Below, in pieces: positions 15,375 through 23,506 of a stretch of 38,917 nt of DNA. Location of the stretch: positions 1 through 38,917 of the forward strand of contig CAMOBD010000008.1 in NCBI GenBank assembly GCA_946578345.1, given 5' to 3'. A model generated the notes under the pieces. It had not been told where the DNA came from, did no database searches, and saw only the letters and a list, made by a program, of their open reading frames with translations. Origin of the DNA: an uncultured Clostridium sp. (GTDB taxonomy: Bacteria; Bacillota; Clostridia; TANB77; CAG-508). The position numbers and the translations under genes are program-made. Position 1 is the first letter of the stretch; every line of letters starts with the position of its first letter.

Positions 15375-17975
15375 ATGATAAAGAAAATTAATAAAAAGAT
15401 TATAGCAATATTTATGATTTTAATAACAATTTTAAATATTAGTGTTCCTGCTTTTGCAACATTGCAGATAGGAGATACTAGCCATTTGTATGGTGAAAAA
15501 GAATTGCCACGGTTTTTTAGAAATAAAGGATTCAGGTGCAATTAAATTAGTTATTAAGGTTTATTATAAAGACCCAGACACAAAGCAAAAATTACCTGCA
15601 TTCTGTATTGAACCTAGTAAACCACGGCGTAGGATCAGGAGCAACAGATTTTGATGGATATGATTCATATATAAAGGAAGTATTAAAAGATCAAGCAATA
15701 TGGAGATGTTTATACGAAGGATATATGGGAGTAAACTGGAAAGAAACGAGTGTAGAATGTGATGACGACTGGTACTTCGTAACAAAAGTGGTTGTGCATT
15801 GTTTAGTAAATAATGAATCTCCTAAAAGTACATATAAAGTAGCAGATCGTATTCTTGGCTCTGATTTAGCACTAGGACTTACATTAAAAGATTTACAGAG
15901 AAGAGGAAAAAAGATATTAGACGAGGCAGAAAATTTATATTGGAAAGCTAAAAATGGAACTGAAAAATATAGAGAGGCTAAAGTTGAATTACAGAAGAAT
16001 GGCAATTTATATATAAATGATAAATATGTGATTCAAGAATATAAATTAAATGCTAATAAAGAAATAGGAAGTTATGATTTGAATTTAAGTAATTTTCCAT
16101 CAGGAACAACTTATGAAAAGGGTGGAAACATTGTAAAGATTAAAATACCAAAACAAAATATTAAAGACGATATAAACGGAACAATATATGTTATGAATGC
16201 AAAAGTAAAAACTTGTCCTGCTTTTTATGCAGAAGCGGAAAGAGATGATTACCAAGATTATGTAATTGCAGCAGATCCATTCGAAAAAACATCAACTAAA
16301 ACAAATTTGAAAATAAATTCAGATACAGCAAATTTAAAAATAATAAAGACAGATGAAAAAACAGAAGAAAAACTTCCAAATATCAAGTTTAATATAAGAT
16401 ACGAGAATGGAGAAAATATTGGAGATTTCATAACAGATAAAAATGGAACAATATTTATAGAAAATCTAAAACCACGGAAAAGTTATTATAACAGAACTAG
16501 AAACAGATGAAGAACATATATTGGATACTACAAGAAATAATGCAACACTTATCTATGGAGAAACAAGCACTGTGAATATTGATAATAAAAGAAAAACAGG
16601 ATCTTTAAAAATTTATAAAGTTGATTTAGATAATGAAAAAATACCAGTATCAAATGTTGAGTTTGAGATTATAGATTCAGATGGTTTCAAATACAAAGCT
16701 ACAACAGATGAAAATGGTATTGCATATATTGAAGGTATAAGAACAGGAATGGTTTCTATAAAAGAAACAAAAACAAATGAAATATATGAGCTGTCTAATG
16801 AAACATATAATGCAGAAATAGAGTGGAATGAATTAGCAGAAATTACAATAAAAAATGAGAAGTTAAAAGGTCAAATTGAAATATTAAAAGTAGATGCAGA
16901 AGATAAAGAATATAAGATGGAAGGAGTAAAATTTCAAGTAATCAACTCAAAAGATGAAATAGTTGAGACAATAATAACAAATAGTGAAGGGTGTGCGAAA
17001 ACATCAAGAATACCAATTGGAGAATATACAATAAAAGAAATTGAGACTGATGATATGCACATTTTAAATGGAGAAATTATTAAGGTTGATGTTAAAACTA
17101 ATGAAATAATTAAACTAGAAATTACTAATGAAAGAATAAAGGGAAGAATTAAAATTGTAAAAACTAGTGAATCAGATAATATTATTACAGGAGACAAAGC
17201 AGGTACACCAATACCAAATGTTAAATTTGAGGTATATGATTCTAATAAGCAATTGGTAGATACAATTATTACTGATGAAAATGGTATTGCTATTACAAGA
17301 AAGTTAGATAAAGGAAATTATACAATAAAAGAAGTAGAATCAGGAAAATGGTATTTATTAAATGAAAATGAATTTGCAACAGAAATAAAAGAAAATGATG
17401 AGATAGTTGAAGTAAATATTACAAATAAACCTGAAGAGCCAAATGTAGATATAGAAAAAGAAGGTTTAATTCAGACTACAGCAAATGAAGAAATTAGATA
17501 TGACTTTCACATAAAGAATACAGGAAATACTAAATTAGATAAGTTTACTTGGTACGATTATTTACCAACAGACTATGTAAGAATTACTAAATTAATAACT
17601 GGAACATATAATCAAGACTTAAACTATGCTATTTATTATAAAACTAACAAAAATGACTATAAACTATTAAAAGATAATTTAAACACACAAGTAAACAACT
17701 ATATTGATTTTTCAGATTTAAAACTAAAAGATGGAGAATATGTTACAGAATTTAAGATTGATTTTGGAACAGTTGATGTAGGATTTGAGTCAGTAATAGA
17801 CCCATATATTTTTACAACTGTAAATAGTACAGTAGAAAATGAGGATACTTTTACAAATAAAACAAGAATTGAAGGATATAATGATACTTATCTAGTTTGG
17901 GATGAAGATGATCATACAACAAAAGTATATGAAAAAGAATTAAAAGTAAAGAAATTGCCCAGAACAGGTTACTAA
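15375..17975 (+). CDS. Thioester/SpaA-type surface adhesin, read across three CGG frameshifts
   Basis: The rebuilt protein has about 865 residues: signal peptide (about 1-29, VPAFA), a thioester-like domain (PAFCIEP, Cys77), several SpaA/Cna-B-type repeats with GS/GQ/GR-L-K/I starts (from about 330), a C-terminal isopeptide-type domain and a terminal LPRTGY. It is interrupted at CCA CGG three times (15510, 15625, 16475). Skipping the C each time gives LPGFLEIKDSGA, SKPGVGSGATDF and LKPGKVIITELE, and one continuous protein. Odd points: the usual thioester Gln (TQ) appears as Lys137 (VTKVVVHC), and no membrane helix or basic tail follows LPRTGY. It is the likely sortase substrate. Confidence 0.82.
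15510..15512 (+). other. In-frame CGG at +1 frameshift point (adhesin, first)
   Basis: Codons read CCA CGG TTT. Skipping C15510 gives CCA GGT TTT TTA GAA and an open frame; the 0 frame stops after eleven more codons. Confidence 0.85.
15625..15627 (+). other. In-frame CGG at +1 frameshift point (adhesin, second)
   Basis: Codons read CCA CGG CGT. Skipping C15625 gives CCA GGC GTA GGA TCA (PGVGS) and an open frame for about 280 codons. Confidence 0.85.
16475..16477 (+). other. In-frame CGG at +1 frameshift point (adhesin, third)
   Basis: Codons read CCA CGG AAA. Skipping C16475 gives CCA GGA AAA GTT ATT (PGKVI), the usual end of a SpaA repeat, and an open frame to 17975. Confidence 0.85.
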
Positions 17976-17996
17976 AATTTAATATTTAAATAAATG

Positions 17997-18030
17997 AAAA
18001 CTCCAGTTATTGAAGTATAACTGGAGTTTT
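17997..18030. terminator. Terminator of the conjugation operon
   Basis: The 14-bp stem AAAACTCCAGTTAT (17997-18010) pairs with 18017-18030. A-rich and T-rich flanks let it act on both strands. Confidence 0.85.
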
Positions 18031-18048
18031 CTATGTTAATTGTAGAAA

Positions 18049-18395
18049 AACGAGAGATGCCATAAACTCGTTTAAAAATAATAAAGAGATAGGTGTTATG
18101 AGCCGACGCAATAAAATTCATTCGTATTAGTGTAAACAGTCTATTTGCACAAAATGCGTAAGTGAGATTTCGTAACGCAAACTCACAATAAACAAAGAGT
18201 TTCAGGAGGCAAAACTTGTTTGAGGATATGCAGATGTAAAAAGTGTGGGCAAGGATGCACAAGGTTACTAAATAACAGCATCTGCAGTAGAAATTTTCTA
18301 CATACTAGACTATCATAAATGTAAAGCGACGGAATGATGGGGTTAAATTATATGATGTATTATTTTGAATATAAAGGGGATAATACATCATTTTG
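18049..18395 (+). ncRNA. Candidate structured non-coding RNA, family not recognised
   Basis: This stretch has no credible ORF but many potential helices, and looks richer in G and C than its surroundings. Seen: AAACGAG (18049-18055) with CTCGTTT; GTGTAAA with TTTGCAC (18130-18151, one G-U); TGCGT (18155-18159) with ACGCA, crossing GTGAG (18162-18166) with CTCAC, a possible pseudoknot; GCAGATG (18230-18236) with CATCTGC (18279-18285) enclosing smaller hairpins; GTAGAA with TTCTAC (18287-18301). A 12-bp stem (ATGATGTATTAT, 18352-18363, with 18380-18391) followed by TTTT looks like its terminator. Strand and ends are inferred from this terminator. It may be a large RNA of a known class (for example raiA-type) that I cannot verify by eye. 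Confidence 0.5.
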
Positions 18396-18443
18396 ATCTG
18401 CTCAAGAATTTTAAGGGTTATATTGAAAAACGATAAAAAAGTA

Positions 18444-18472
18444 TTGACAATCAAAAAATAAAAGTATATACT
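18444..18472 (+). promoter_or_regulatory. Strong sigma-A promoter of the DUF2975 operon
   Basis: TTGACA (18444-18449) and TATACT (18467-18472) are separated by 17 bp, 25 bp before the start codon of the next gene. Confidence 0.8.
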
Positions 18473-18497
18473 AATTTGCAGTAAGGAGGAATTAGAA

Positions 18498-19037
18498 GTG
18501 AAAATTTTAGGAGAGAAAAGTCTTTCATCAAAAGTAGAAAAAGGATTAAATATCTTATTTTTTGTAATAACTTTATTAGATATTATTGTATTAGGAGTTA
18601 CTGGTATTACATTACTTTCTGAATTTAATAGTTCTTCAATGAGAGATAATTACCTATTTAAAATAGTTTTAGAAGGAGCAATTAGTTTTATATTTATTGC
18701 GACAGGAATCGTTGCATTATTTATTATTTATCAATTTATTAAAATATTTAGAAATTTAAAAGAGAACAAATTATTTGAAAAAAAGAATACAAACTTTCTT
18801 AATAAAGTTTCAAGATTATCAATTATTATAGGATTTTTATATTTGATTTGTTTAGTAGGAATTAGTATATTTTTGAGAAATTACAATTCACTTGATTTGT
18901 TAACTGATTTCTTAATAAAAACATTAATTTTAGTGTTTTCAGTAGTTTTTTTTATATTTGGAATAGGTACTAAAATTTTAAATGAGGTTTATAAAAAGGC
19001 AATTGAATACAAAGAAGAAAATGATTTTACAATTTAA
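18498..19037 (+). CDS. DUF2975-family membrane protein
   Basis: The 179-residue protein has four membrane helices (about residues 18-40, 57-80, 108-128, 140-160). The loop after helix 2 (IYQFIKIFRNLKENKLFEKKNTNFL) fits DUF2975 proteins. In this family the gene is normally paired with a short YozG-type HTH repressor, as here (19061). The role is unknown; the pair is common in Firmicutes genomes and mobile elements. GTG 18498 follows AAGGAGGA. Confidence 0.8.
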   Translation: MKILGEKSLSSKVEKGLNILFFVITLLDIIVLGVTGITLLSEFNSSSMRDNYLFKIVLEGAISFIFIATGIVALFIIYQFIKIFRNLKENKLFEKKNTNFLNKVSRLSIIIGFLYLICLVGISIFLRNYNSLDLLTDFLIKTLILVFSVVFFIFGIGTKILNEVYKKAIEYKEENDFTI

Positions 19038-19060
19038 TATGTGGGAAAGGAAGAAGAAGA

Positions 19061-19270
19061 ATGGCAATTATTGTTAATGTAGATGTAATGCTAGCTAAAA
19101 GAAAGATGTCATCTGGAGAACTAGCAGAAAGGATAGGAATAACTCCTGCTAATCTTTCAATATTAAAAACAAATAAGGCAAAAGCAATAAGATTTTCAAC
19201 ATTAGAAAAAATATGTGAGGTTTTAGATTGTAAACCTGGAGACATTTTAGATTATAAAAAAAGTAAATGA
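19061..19270 (+). CDS. YozG-type Cro/CI HTH regulator
   Basis: This 69-residue protein consists almost only of a helix-turn-helix domain (LAERIGITPANLSILKTNKA, then TLEKICEVLDCKPGDIL). That is the YozG/HTH_26 form that accompanies DUF2975 genes and probably represses the pair. ATG 19061 follows AAAGGAAG, 23 bp after the DUF2975 stop. The TTGACA promoter upstream of 18498 probably serves both genes and may be the target. Confidence 0.85.
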   Translation: MAIIVNVDVMLAKRKMSSGELAERIGITPANLSILKTNKAKAIRFSTLEKICEVLDCKPGDILDYKKSK

Positions 19271-19282
19271 TTTGGAGGATAT

Positions 19283-19705
19283 ATGAAAAATAAAATAATT
19301 GCAATATTATTATTAGGAATATTAATTGTAATTTTAGGAATTTCAATAGTTAGAATTGTTCAAAGTTTTTTTACTATATATTTTTATTATGATTATGTTA
19401 TTTGGTGTGGAAAAGAAGAAAAAGAATATATAAAAAAGGAAGAGGGATTTATTAATATCAAATCAAATATAGCAACATTTAGGAGTAGTTATAATGATGG
19501 TGAAATTGTTTCATTATTGAATGGATTTCCTAGTATATTTACAAAAGAAACAATTATAGGAGGATACGAAATATCAGAATATATAAAAGAAAGAAGTAAT
19601 AAGTTTGAGGCAATGATAAAATGCAGTCTACCATATATTGTAGTGTGTATTGTTATATATATAATCTATTATAAAAAACTATTACCAATATTAACAGAAG
19701 AGTAA
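19283..19705 (+). CDS. Two-helix membrane protein, unknown function
   Basis: The 140-residue protein has an N-terminal helix (about residues 5-27), an exported middle with short beta segments (GFINIKSNIATFRSS) and a C-terminal helix (about 115-130) with a short cytoplasmic tail. The minus-strand gene at 26436-26867 has the same size and layout, so the two may be distant relatives. It lies 12 bp after the YozG-type gene, behind TTTGGAGG, and probably shares its transcript. Confidence 0.6.
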   Translation: MKNKIIAILLLGILIVILGISIVRIVQSFFTIYFYYDYVIWCGKEEKEYIKKEEGFINIKSNIATFRSSYNDGEIVSLLNGFPSIFTKETIIGGYEISEYIKERSNKFEAMIKCSLPYIVVCIVIYIIYYKKLLPILTEE

Positions 19706-19787
19706 AAAGGTTACATTTTATATCATTGAAAGTTAGTAACTAATAAAATATTCTGAAATCAATAAAACTAAAAAGAGAGGTAAAAGA

Positions 19788-20534
19788 TTGAAAAAATTAG
19801 ATAATGTCATATATATTATAATAAAAACATTAGGAATAATAGCTATAACCATAATATCATATTTTATAATTTTTACAACAATGAGTTTAATGAATAAAAT
19901 AGATTTTTTAGAAATATTGACTGATTTATCTATATACAAAATATTCTACAATATTATAGATAAAATGTTTGTTCCTGTAACTTTCATTATATTTATTATT
20001 GCTATTCCATATTTAATAATATTTATTATTCTAATCATCATATTAATAATAAAATATATCAAATTTAAAGAAAAAAAGAAAAAACAAATTATAACAATAA
20101 CAACATTACTTATATTAACAATATGTTTTATACTCAAAGGTGTAACAACATTCTCTTTAACTAATAATTATGAGATAAAAGTAAATTCTAAAATAAATGA
20201 AATATCAAATATTGAAGTTAGAGATTTTCTAGAAAAAGAAATAGATGGAAATAAATATGTATATGTAATTAAAATTAGACAAGGATTTCCGGATGATTAT
20301 AATGTGCAAATACATTATAAAGATATAACAAACAAAATAGAATATGCTTTTTTGTCGGATTCCGATTATGATTTTATAGAAAGAAATGCAAAAGATATAA
20401 CAAATGAATTAACTATTAGATCTATTATTTTAATTTTGGTAGGAGATTTGTTTTGTATATATTTATTAAAATATGTGTTAAAGGAATTTAAAAGAATAAC
20501 GATGGTAAATGATAAAACAAATACAGTAACATAA
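19788..20534 (+). CDS. Polytopic membrane protein, unknown function
   Basis: The 248-residue protein has three N-terminal helices (about residues 12-32, 62-88, 98-116), an exported domain (about 120-205, with KYVYVIKIRQGFPDDYNV) and a C-terminal helix (about 210-228). No family is recognised. The start is TTG 19788 behind AGAGAGG. A decayed gene fragment follows it directly. Confidence 0.55.
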   Translation: MKKLDNVIYIIIKTLGIIAITIISYFIIFTTMSLMNKIDFLEILTDLSIYKIFYNIIDKMFVPVTFIIFIIAIPYLIIFIILIIILIIKYIKFKEKKKKQIITITTLLILTICFILKGVTTFSLTNNYEIKVNSKINEISNIEVRDFLEKEIDGNKYVYVIKIRQGFPDDYNVQIHYKDITNKIEYAFLSDSDYDFIERNAKDITNELTIRSIILILVGDLFCIYLLKYVLKEFKRITMVNDKTNTVT

Positions 20535-20537
20535 TTT

Positions 20538-20665
20538 GCAATATTAGCAATAAAAATAATAGATAATCATAATAACAGAACTGCAGATTATAAATATGAA
20601 TATGCGATAGTAACAGATACAAAGCAGAGAAAACAGATATAACAGGATATACAGTTATTGAATAA
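20538..20665 (+). pseudogene. Remnant of a gene 3' end
   Basis: One frame reads AIKIIDNHNNRTADYKYEYAI then VTDT up to about 20620. The sequence continues after a one-base loss in a run of A (near 20625) as AEKTDITGYTVIE and a stop. No start codon or ribosome binding site is present. This break is not at a CGG and looks like ordinary decay, a useful contrast with the CGG sites. Confidence 0.5.
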
Positions 20666-20670
20666 TATTA

Positions 20671-20706
20671 AAAATAAGAATAGAAATAAAATTCTATTCT
20701 TATTTT
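20671..20706. terminator. Intrinsic terminator
   Basis: The 15-bp stem AAAATAAGAATAGAA (20671-20685) pairs with 20692-20706, followed by further T. Confidence 0.75.
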
Positions 20707-20781
20707 TTTAAATATAGAGTAATTTTTTTATTTATGATATAATGATATAAAGTAGTAAGTTGTAGATTGGAGAATGGTTTT

Positions 20782-21249
20782 ATGAGAAAATTAACAAGAA
20801 GATTTATTATTAATTCACTAGATAATTTGAATTTAAGTAAACCTATCAGATATGAAAGATATTACATTAATGACAAAATAAGAATACAAAGAAAAAATAA
20901 CCAATATCAAATAGAAATATTAGATTCCAGTAATAATATTGTAGAAAAAAATGATATATTGGAAAATGAATTTTTGAATTTAAAAGAAAAGGCATATTCG
21001 GAAATAATTCGAGATAGTTACTTACTATTGGAGGATAGTAGGATTTCTATAAAGAAATATTTAGGAAAATATAAAGGATTATATAGAGTAGAAGTTACTT
21101 TTACATCAATAGAAGAAGAAAATATGTATATAAAAGATAGTTGGATGGGACAAGAAATAACTAATTCTCCATTGGCATTTGACATATATTTAAGTAAATT
21201 ATCTGTTGAAGAATTTAAAAAAGAATTAAAAAAATATTTAAATAAGTAA
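20782..21249 (+). CDS. CYTH-like domain protein
   Basis: The 155-residue protein follows the CYTH layout: RRFII at the N-terminus, IRYERYYIND and KIRIQRK strands, then ISIKKYLG, YRVEVTFTSIEEENMYI, DSWMGQEIT and PLAFD. These align in order with the second half of CYTH/triphosphate-tunnel proteins (EVEF-type strand, W-G-EVT, late YSN-like turn). The usual N-terminal ExExK is not seen, so triphosphatase activity is doubtful. An upstream TTG (20767) overlaps the ribosome binding site TTGGAG, so ATG 20782 is chosen. Its promoter-leader and terminator resemble those of the 3477 gene. Confidence 0.6.
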   Translation: MRKLTRRFIINSLDNLNLSKPIRYERYYINDKIRIQRKNNQYQIEILDSSNNIVEKNDILENEFLNLKEKAYSEIIRDSYLLLEDSRISIKKYLGKYKGLYRVEVTFTSIEEENMYIKDSWMGQEITNSPLAFDIYLSKLSVEEFKKELKKYLNK

Positions 21250-21287
21250 TACAAATTACAACTTTAATATAAAATACAAAATATAAA

Positions 21288-21320
21288 AAGGGCATTTACA
21301 TTTTAGTAGATGTTCTTTTT
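21288..21320 (+). terminator. Intrinsic terminator, near-copy of the one at 3964
   Basis: The stem at 21288-21299 pairs with 21306-21317 (three G-U pairs) and is followed by T. The stretch CATTTACATTTTAGTAGATG and the following TTCTTTT are identical to 3969-3995 except at the edges. Confidence 0.75.
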
Positions 21321-21390
21321 ATAAAAAAGGAATTTTTTTGTAACAAAATAACAAGAAAAGATACTAAATAAGTGAAAGGAGGAAAATGTT

Positions 21391-21873
21391 ATGCAGAATA
21401 TAGAAGAAATGTATAATAAATATAGTGAAATAGTTTATAAATATGTATTCTGCTTAACTGGAAATGAAGATACAGCGGAAGAAATTGTCCAAGAAACTTT
21501 TTTAGTAGCAGTAAGAGATATAAATAAGTTTAGGGGTGAATGCAAAATATCAACTTGGTTATGTCAAATTAGTAAATATATATGGTATAAAAGATTAAAG
21601 AAAGAAAAGAAGGAAACACCTTTAGATATATTGCAAGATTCAATATTGATAGAAGATTCAATAGAAGAAAATTTTTGTGATAAAGAAAGTAAGATTCAAT
21701 TATTTAAAAAATTGCAAGAGCTCGACGAAGATACAAGAAATGTAATGTATCTAAGAATATTTGGTGATTTTGAATATAGTGAAATAGCTGAAATTATAAA
21801 CAAGACATCAAATTGGGCTAGAGTTGTATTTTTTCGTGGTAAGCAAAAGTTAAAGGAGGAAATTGATAAATGA
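21391..21873 (+). CDS. ECF-type sigma factor
   Basis: The 160-residue protein has sigma region 2 (about residues 5-70: YKYVFCLTGNEDTAEEIVQETFLVAV, then KISTWLCQI) and region 4 (about 100-158: ELDEDTRNVMYLRIFGDFEYSEIAEI). This is the SigW/RpoE-like extracytoplasmic-function type. The next gene overlaps by 4 bp (ATGA) and encodes its probable membrane anti-sigma factor. ATG 21391 follows AAAGGAGG. The TTTTTTGTAACAAAATAAC region before it (about 21335-21355) may carry its own ECF promoter. Confidence 0.88.
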   Translation: MQNIEEMYNKYSEIVYKYVFCLTGNEDTAEEIVQETFLVAVRDINKFRGECKISTWLCQISKYIWYKRLKKEKKETPLDILQDSILIEDSIEENFCDKESKIQLFKKLQELDEDTRNVMYLRIFGDFEYSEIAEIINKTSNWARVVFFRGKQKLKEEIDK

Positions 21874-22493
21874 AAAATGAATGTGATATTGTTAAAGATT
21901 TGATATTTAGTTATAACGATGGTATTTTAAGTGAAACATCGAAAAAATTGGTTGAGAACCATTTAAAAAGTTGCGAAAATTGTAGTAATGTTTTAAAAGA
22001 TATACAACAAGAAAGTCATAATAAGAGTGAAGAAAAAGAAATTGATGCTTTTAAAGGTATTAGAAAGAAAATAACTAAAAAAAATATAGTTATCTCTATT
22101 AGTTTAATATTCTTAATACTTATAATTATATTTAATATATTAGTATTTACAAATTATAATAAGGTAGCATCTACAATGATAATATATTTACAAGATGATA
22201 TAACGGATGAGCAATTAGACAATATAAAAAATACAATAACCCAAAAAGATGAAATGTCAGAAATTAAATATAATTCAAAAGAAGAAGAATTAGGAAAAGT
22301 ACAGGACTGGATTGGAGAAGATTTAAAAATTGAAAATAACCCTATGAAAGCATCTCTTGAAATAAAAACAAATACCAATATTATTCATACAATAGTTGAT
22401 GCAATAGAAGATATGCCAGGAATAAAAAAAGTATATACATATGTAAATTATAATCCGTATGAATTATTTATAGGACAAGTCTTGATTCACTAA
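21870..22493 (+). CDS. Anti-sigma factor with FtsX-like extracellular domain
   Basis: The 207-residue protein has an N-terminal zinc-finger anti-sigma domain (Cys5, His31, Cys35, Cys38 in HLKSCENC), one membrane helix (about residues 68-91) and an exported domain (about 95-207). The outer part reads like the FtsX extracellular domain: MIIYLQDDITDEQLDNIKN, YNSKEEELGKV, NPMKASLEIK and MPGIKKVYTY match the order of that domain. It should hold the ECF sigma factor of 21391 at the membrane until an external signal, perhaps a wall or division cue, is sensed. It overlaps the sigma gene by 4 bp. Confidence 0.8.
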   Translation: MKNECDIVKDLIFSYNDGILSETSKKLVENHLKSCENCSNVLKDIQQESHNKSEEKEIDAFKGIRKKITKKNIVISISLIFLILIIIFNILVFTNYNKVASTMIIYLQDDITDEQLDNIKNTITQKDEMSEIKYNSKEEELGKVQDWIGEDLKIENNPMKASLEIKTNTNIIHTIVDAIEDMPGIKKVYTYVNYNPYELFIGQVLIH

Positions 22494-22605
22494 TAATTAT
22501 TAAAAAATTTGTGATTTTAATGAGAATAGTTGATTGATAACTATTCTCATTTATGATAATATGAGTATAAAAATAATAAAATATAATGACTTAATAAGGA
22601 GAAAT

Positions 22606-23490
22606 ATGAAAAGTATAAATAAACAAGAACTACATTTAATATTTCAAGAAATAAAACAAGGAAATTACAATAAATTAGATGATTTATATTGTAAATATAA
22701 TAAGTTAATATATAATATTGCTTTCTCAATATTAAAAAATCGTGAAAACAGTGAAGATATTGTTCAAATTGTATTTATGAAAATATTTCAAATGGACAAG
22801 AATAAATTGCCAGTAACCAATGAATCAACTTGGCTATATTCTTTGACAAAAAATGAAACACTAAATTATTTAAGAAATAAAAAACAAGAAGTTAATTTAG
22901 ACGAAATCTATTATATAACAGAAGAAGATAAAGAACTAAATAAGATAATTGATGAAGATAATTATAATAGAATTATTGCTAAATTAAATAAACAAGAAAG
23001 AGAGATAATTTCATTAAAAATATTATCAAATATGTCATTTAAAGAAATATCATCATTATTAGACATGCCAATGGGGACTGTACAGTGGAAATATTACACT
23101 TCTTTATACACTTTAAGATTATTATTGGGCAATATTTCAATGGTTATTATAGGAATGTTAATTTATATAAAAAGCAATTTGTCAAACAGAAAAATGGAAC
23201 AAACCAATATAAATAATGATATAGAAATAGATAATGAAAATATTAGTGATAATAAAGAACAATCAGAAAATCAAGCAAGTTCAAGTATAGAAAGTAATAC
23301 AAATTCAACTGATGATATTTTTCAAAATGAAATAATAGAAGTTCAAGAACCACAAAAAGTTGATTATGAAAATACAAATTTAAATATAGGAATTTTGAGT
23401 TTTACAGGAATATTTCTATTATTTAGTATAATTTTTGCAACTATTTTTATAAAACACCAACAAAAAGCAAAACAAAATGTGTCTAAATAA
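22606..23490 (+). CDS. ECF-like sigma factor with C-terminal membrane extension
   Basis: The 294-residue protein begins with sigma region 2 (about residues 20-85: ENSEDIVQIVFMKIFQ, NESTWLYSLTKNETLNYLRN) and region 4 (about 115-170: LNKQEREIISLKILSNMSFKEISSLLDMPMGTV). Unlike normal ECF factors it continues with a membrane helix (about 176-190), a Ser/Asn/Glu-rich exported segment and a second helix (about 262-284). Sigma and membrane control may thus be joined in one polypeptide. ATG 22606 follows AAGGAG; the longer reading from 22534 has no such site. The next gene follows after 16 bp. Confidence 0.75.
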   Translation: MKSINKQELHLIFQEIKQGNYNKLDDLYCKYNKLIYNIAFSILKNRENSEDIVQIVFMKIFQMDKNKLPVTNESTWLYSLTKNETLNYLRNKKQEVNLDEIYYITEEDKELNKIIDEDNYNRIIAKLNKQEREIISLKILSNMSFKEISSLLDMPMGTVQWKYYTSLYTLRLLLGNISMVIIGMLIYIKSNLSNRKMEQTNINNDIEIDNENISDNKEQSENQASSSIESNTNSTDDIFQNEIIEVQEPQKVDYENTNLNIGILSFTGIFLLFSIIFATIFIKHQQKAKQNVSK

Positions 23491-23506
23491 TAGAAAGGAT
23501 ATGGTG

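Noticed and set aside
4600-16477. CGG insertions as sequencing errors at a methylated motif (CCWGG-like, since three sites would be CCAGG without the C)
   Set aside because: The other four sites would be GGTGG, TGTGG, GCTGG and AAAGG, so there is no common motif, and intact CCAGG/CCTGG occur (about 22418, 19234, 34344). All seven fall at one codon phase, before GGN. Kept as the main alternative, not excluded.
17972-18262. Minus-strand ORF of 96 codons after the conjugation operon
   Set aside because: No ribosome binding site, unlikely composition, and it crosses a terminator and the predicted RNA helices; treated as a shadow.
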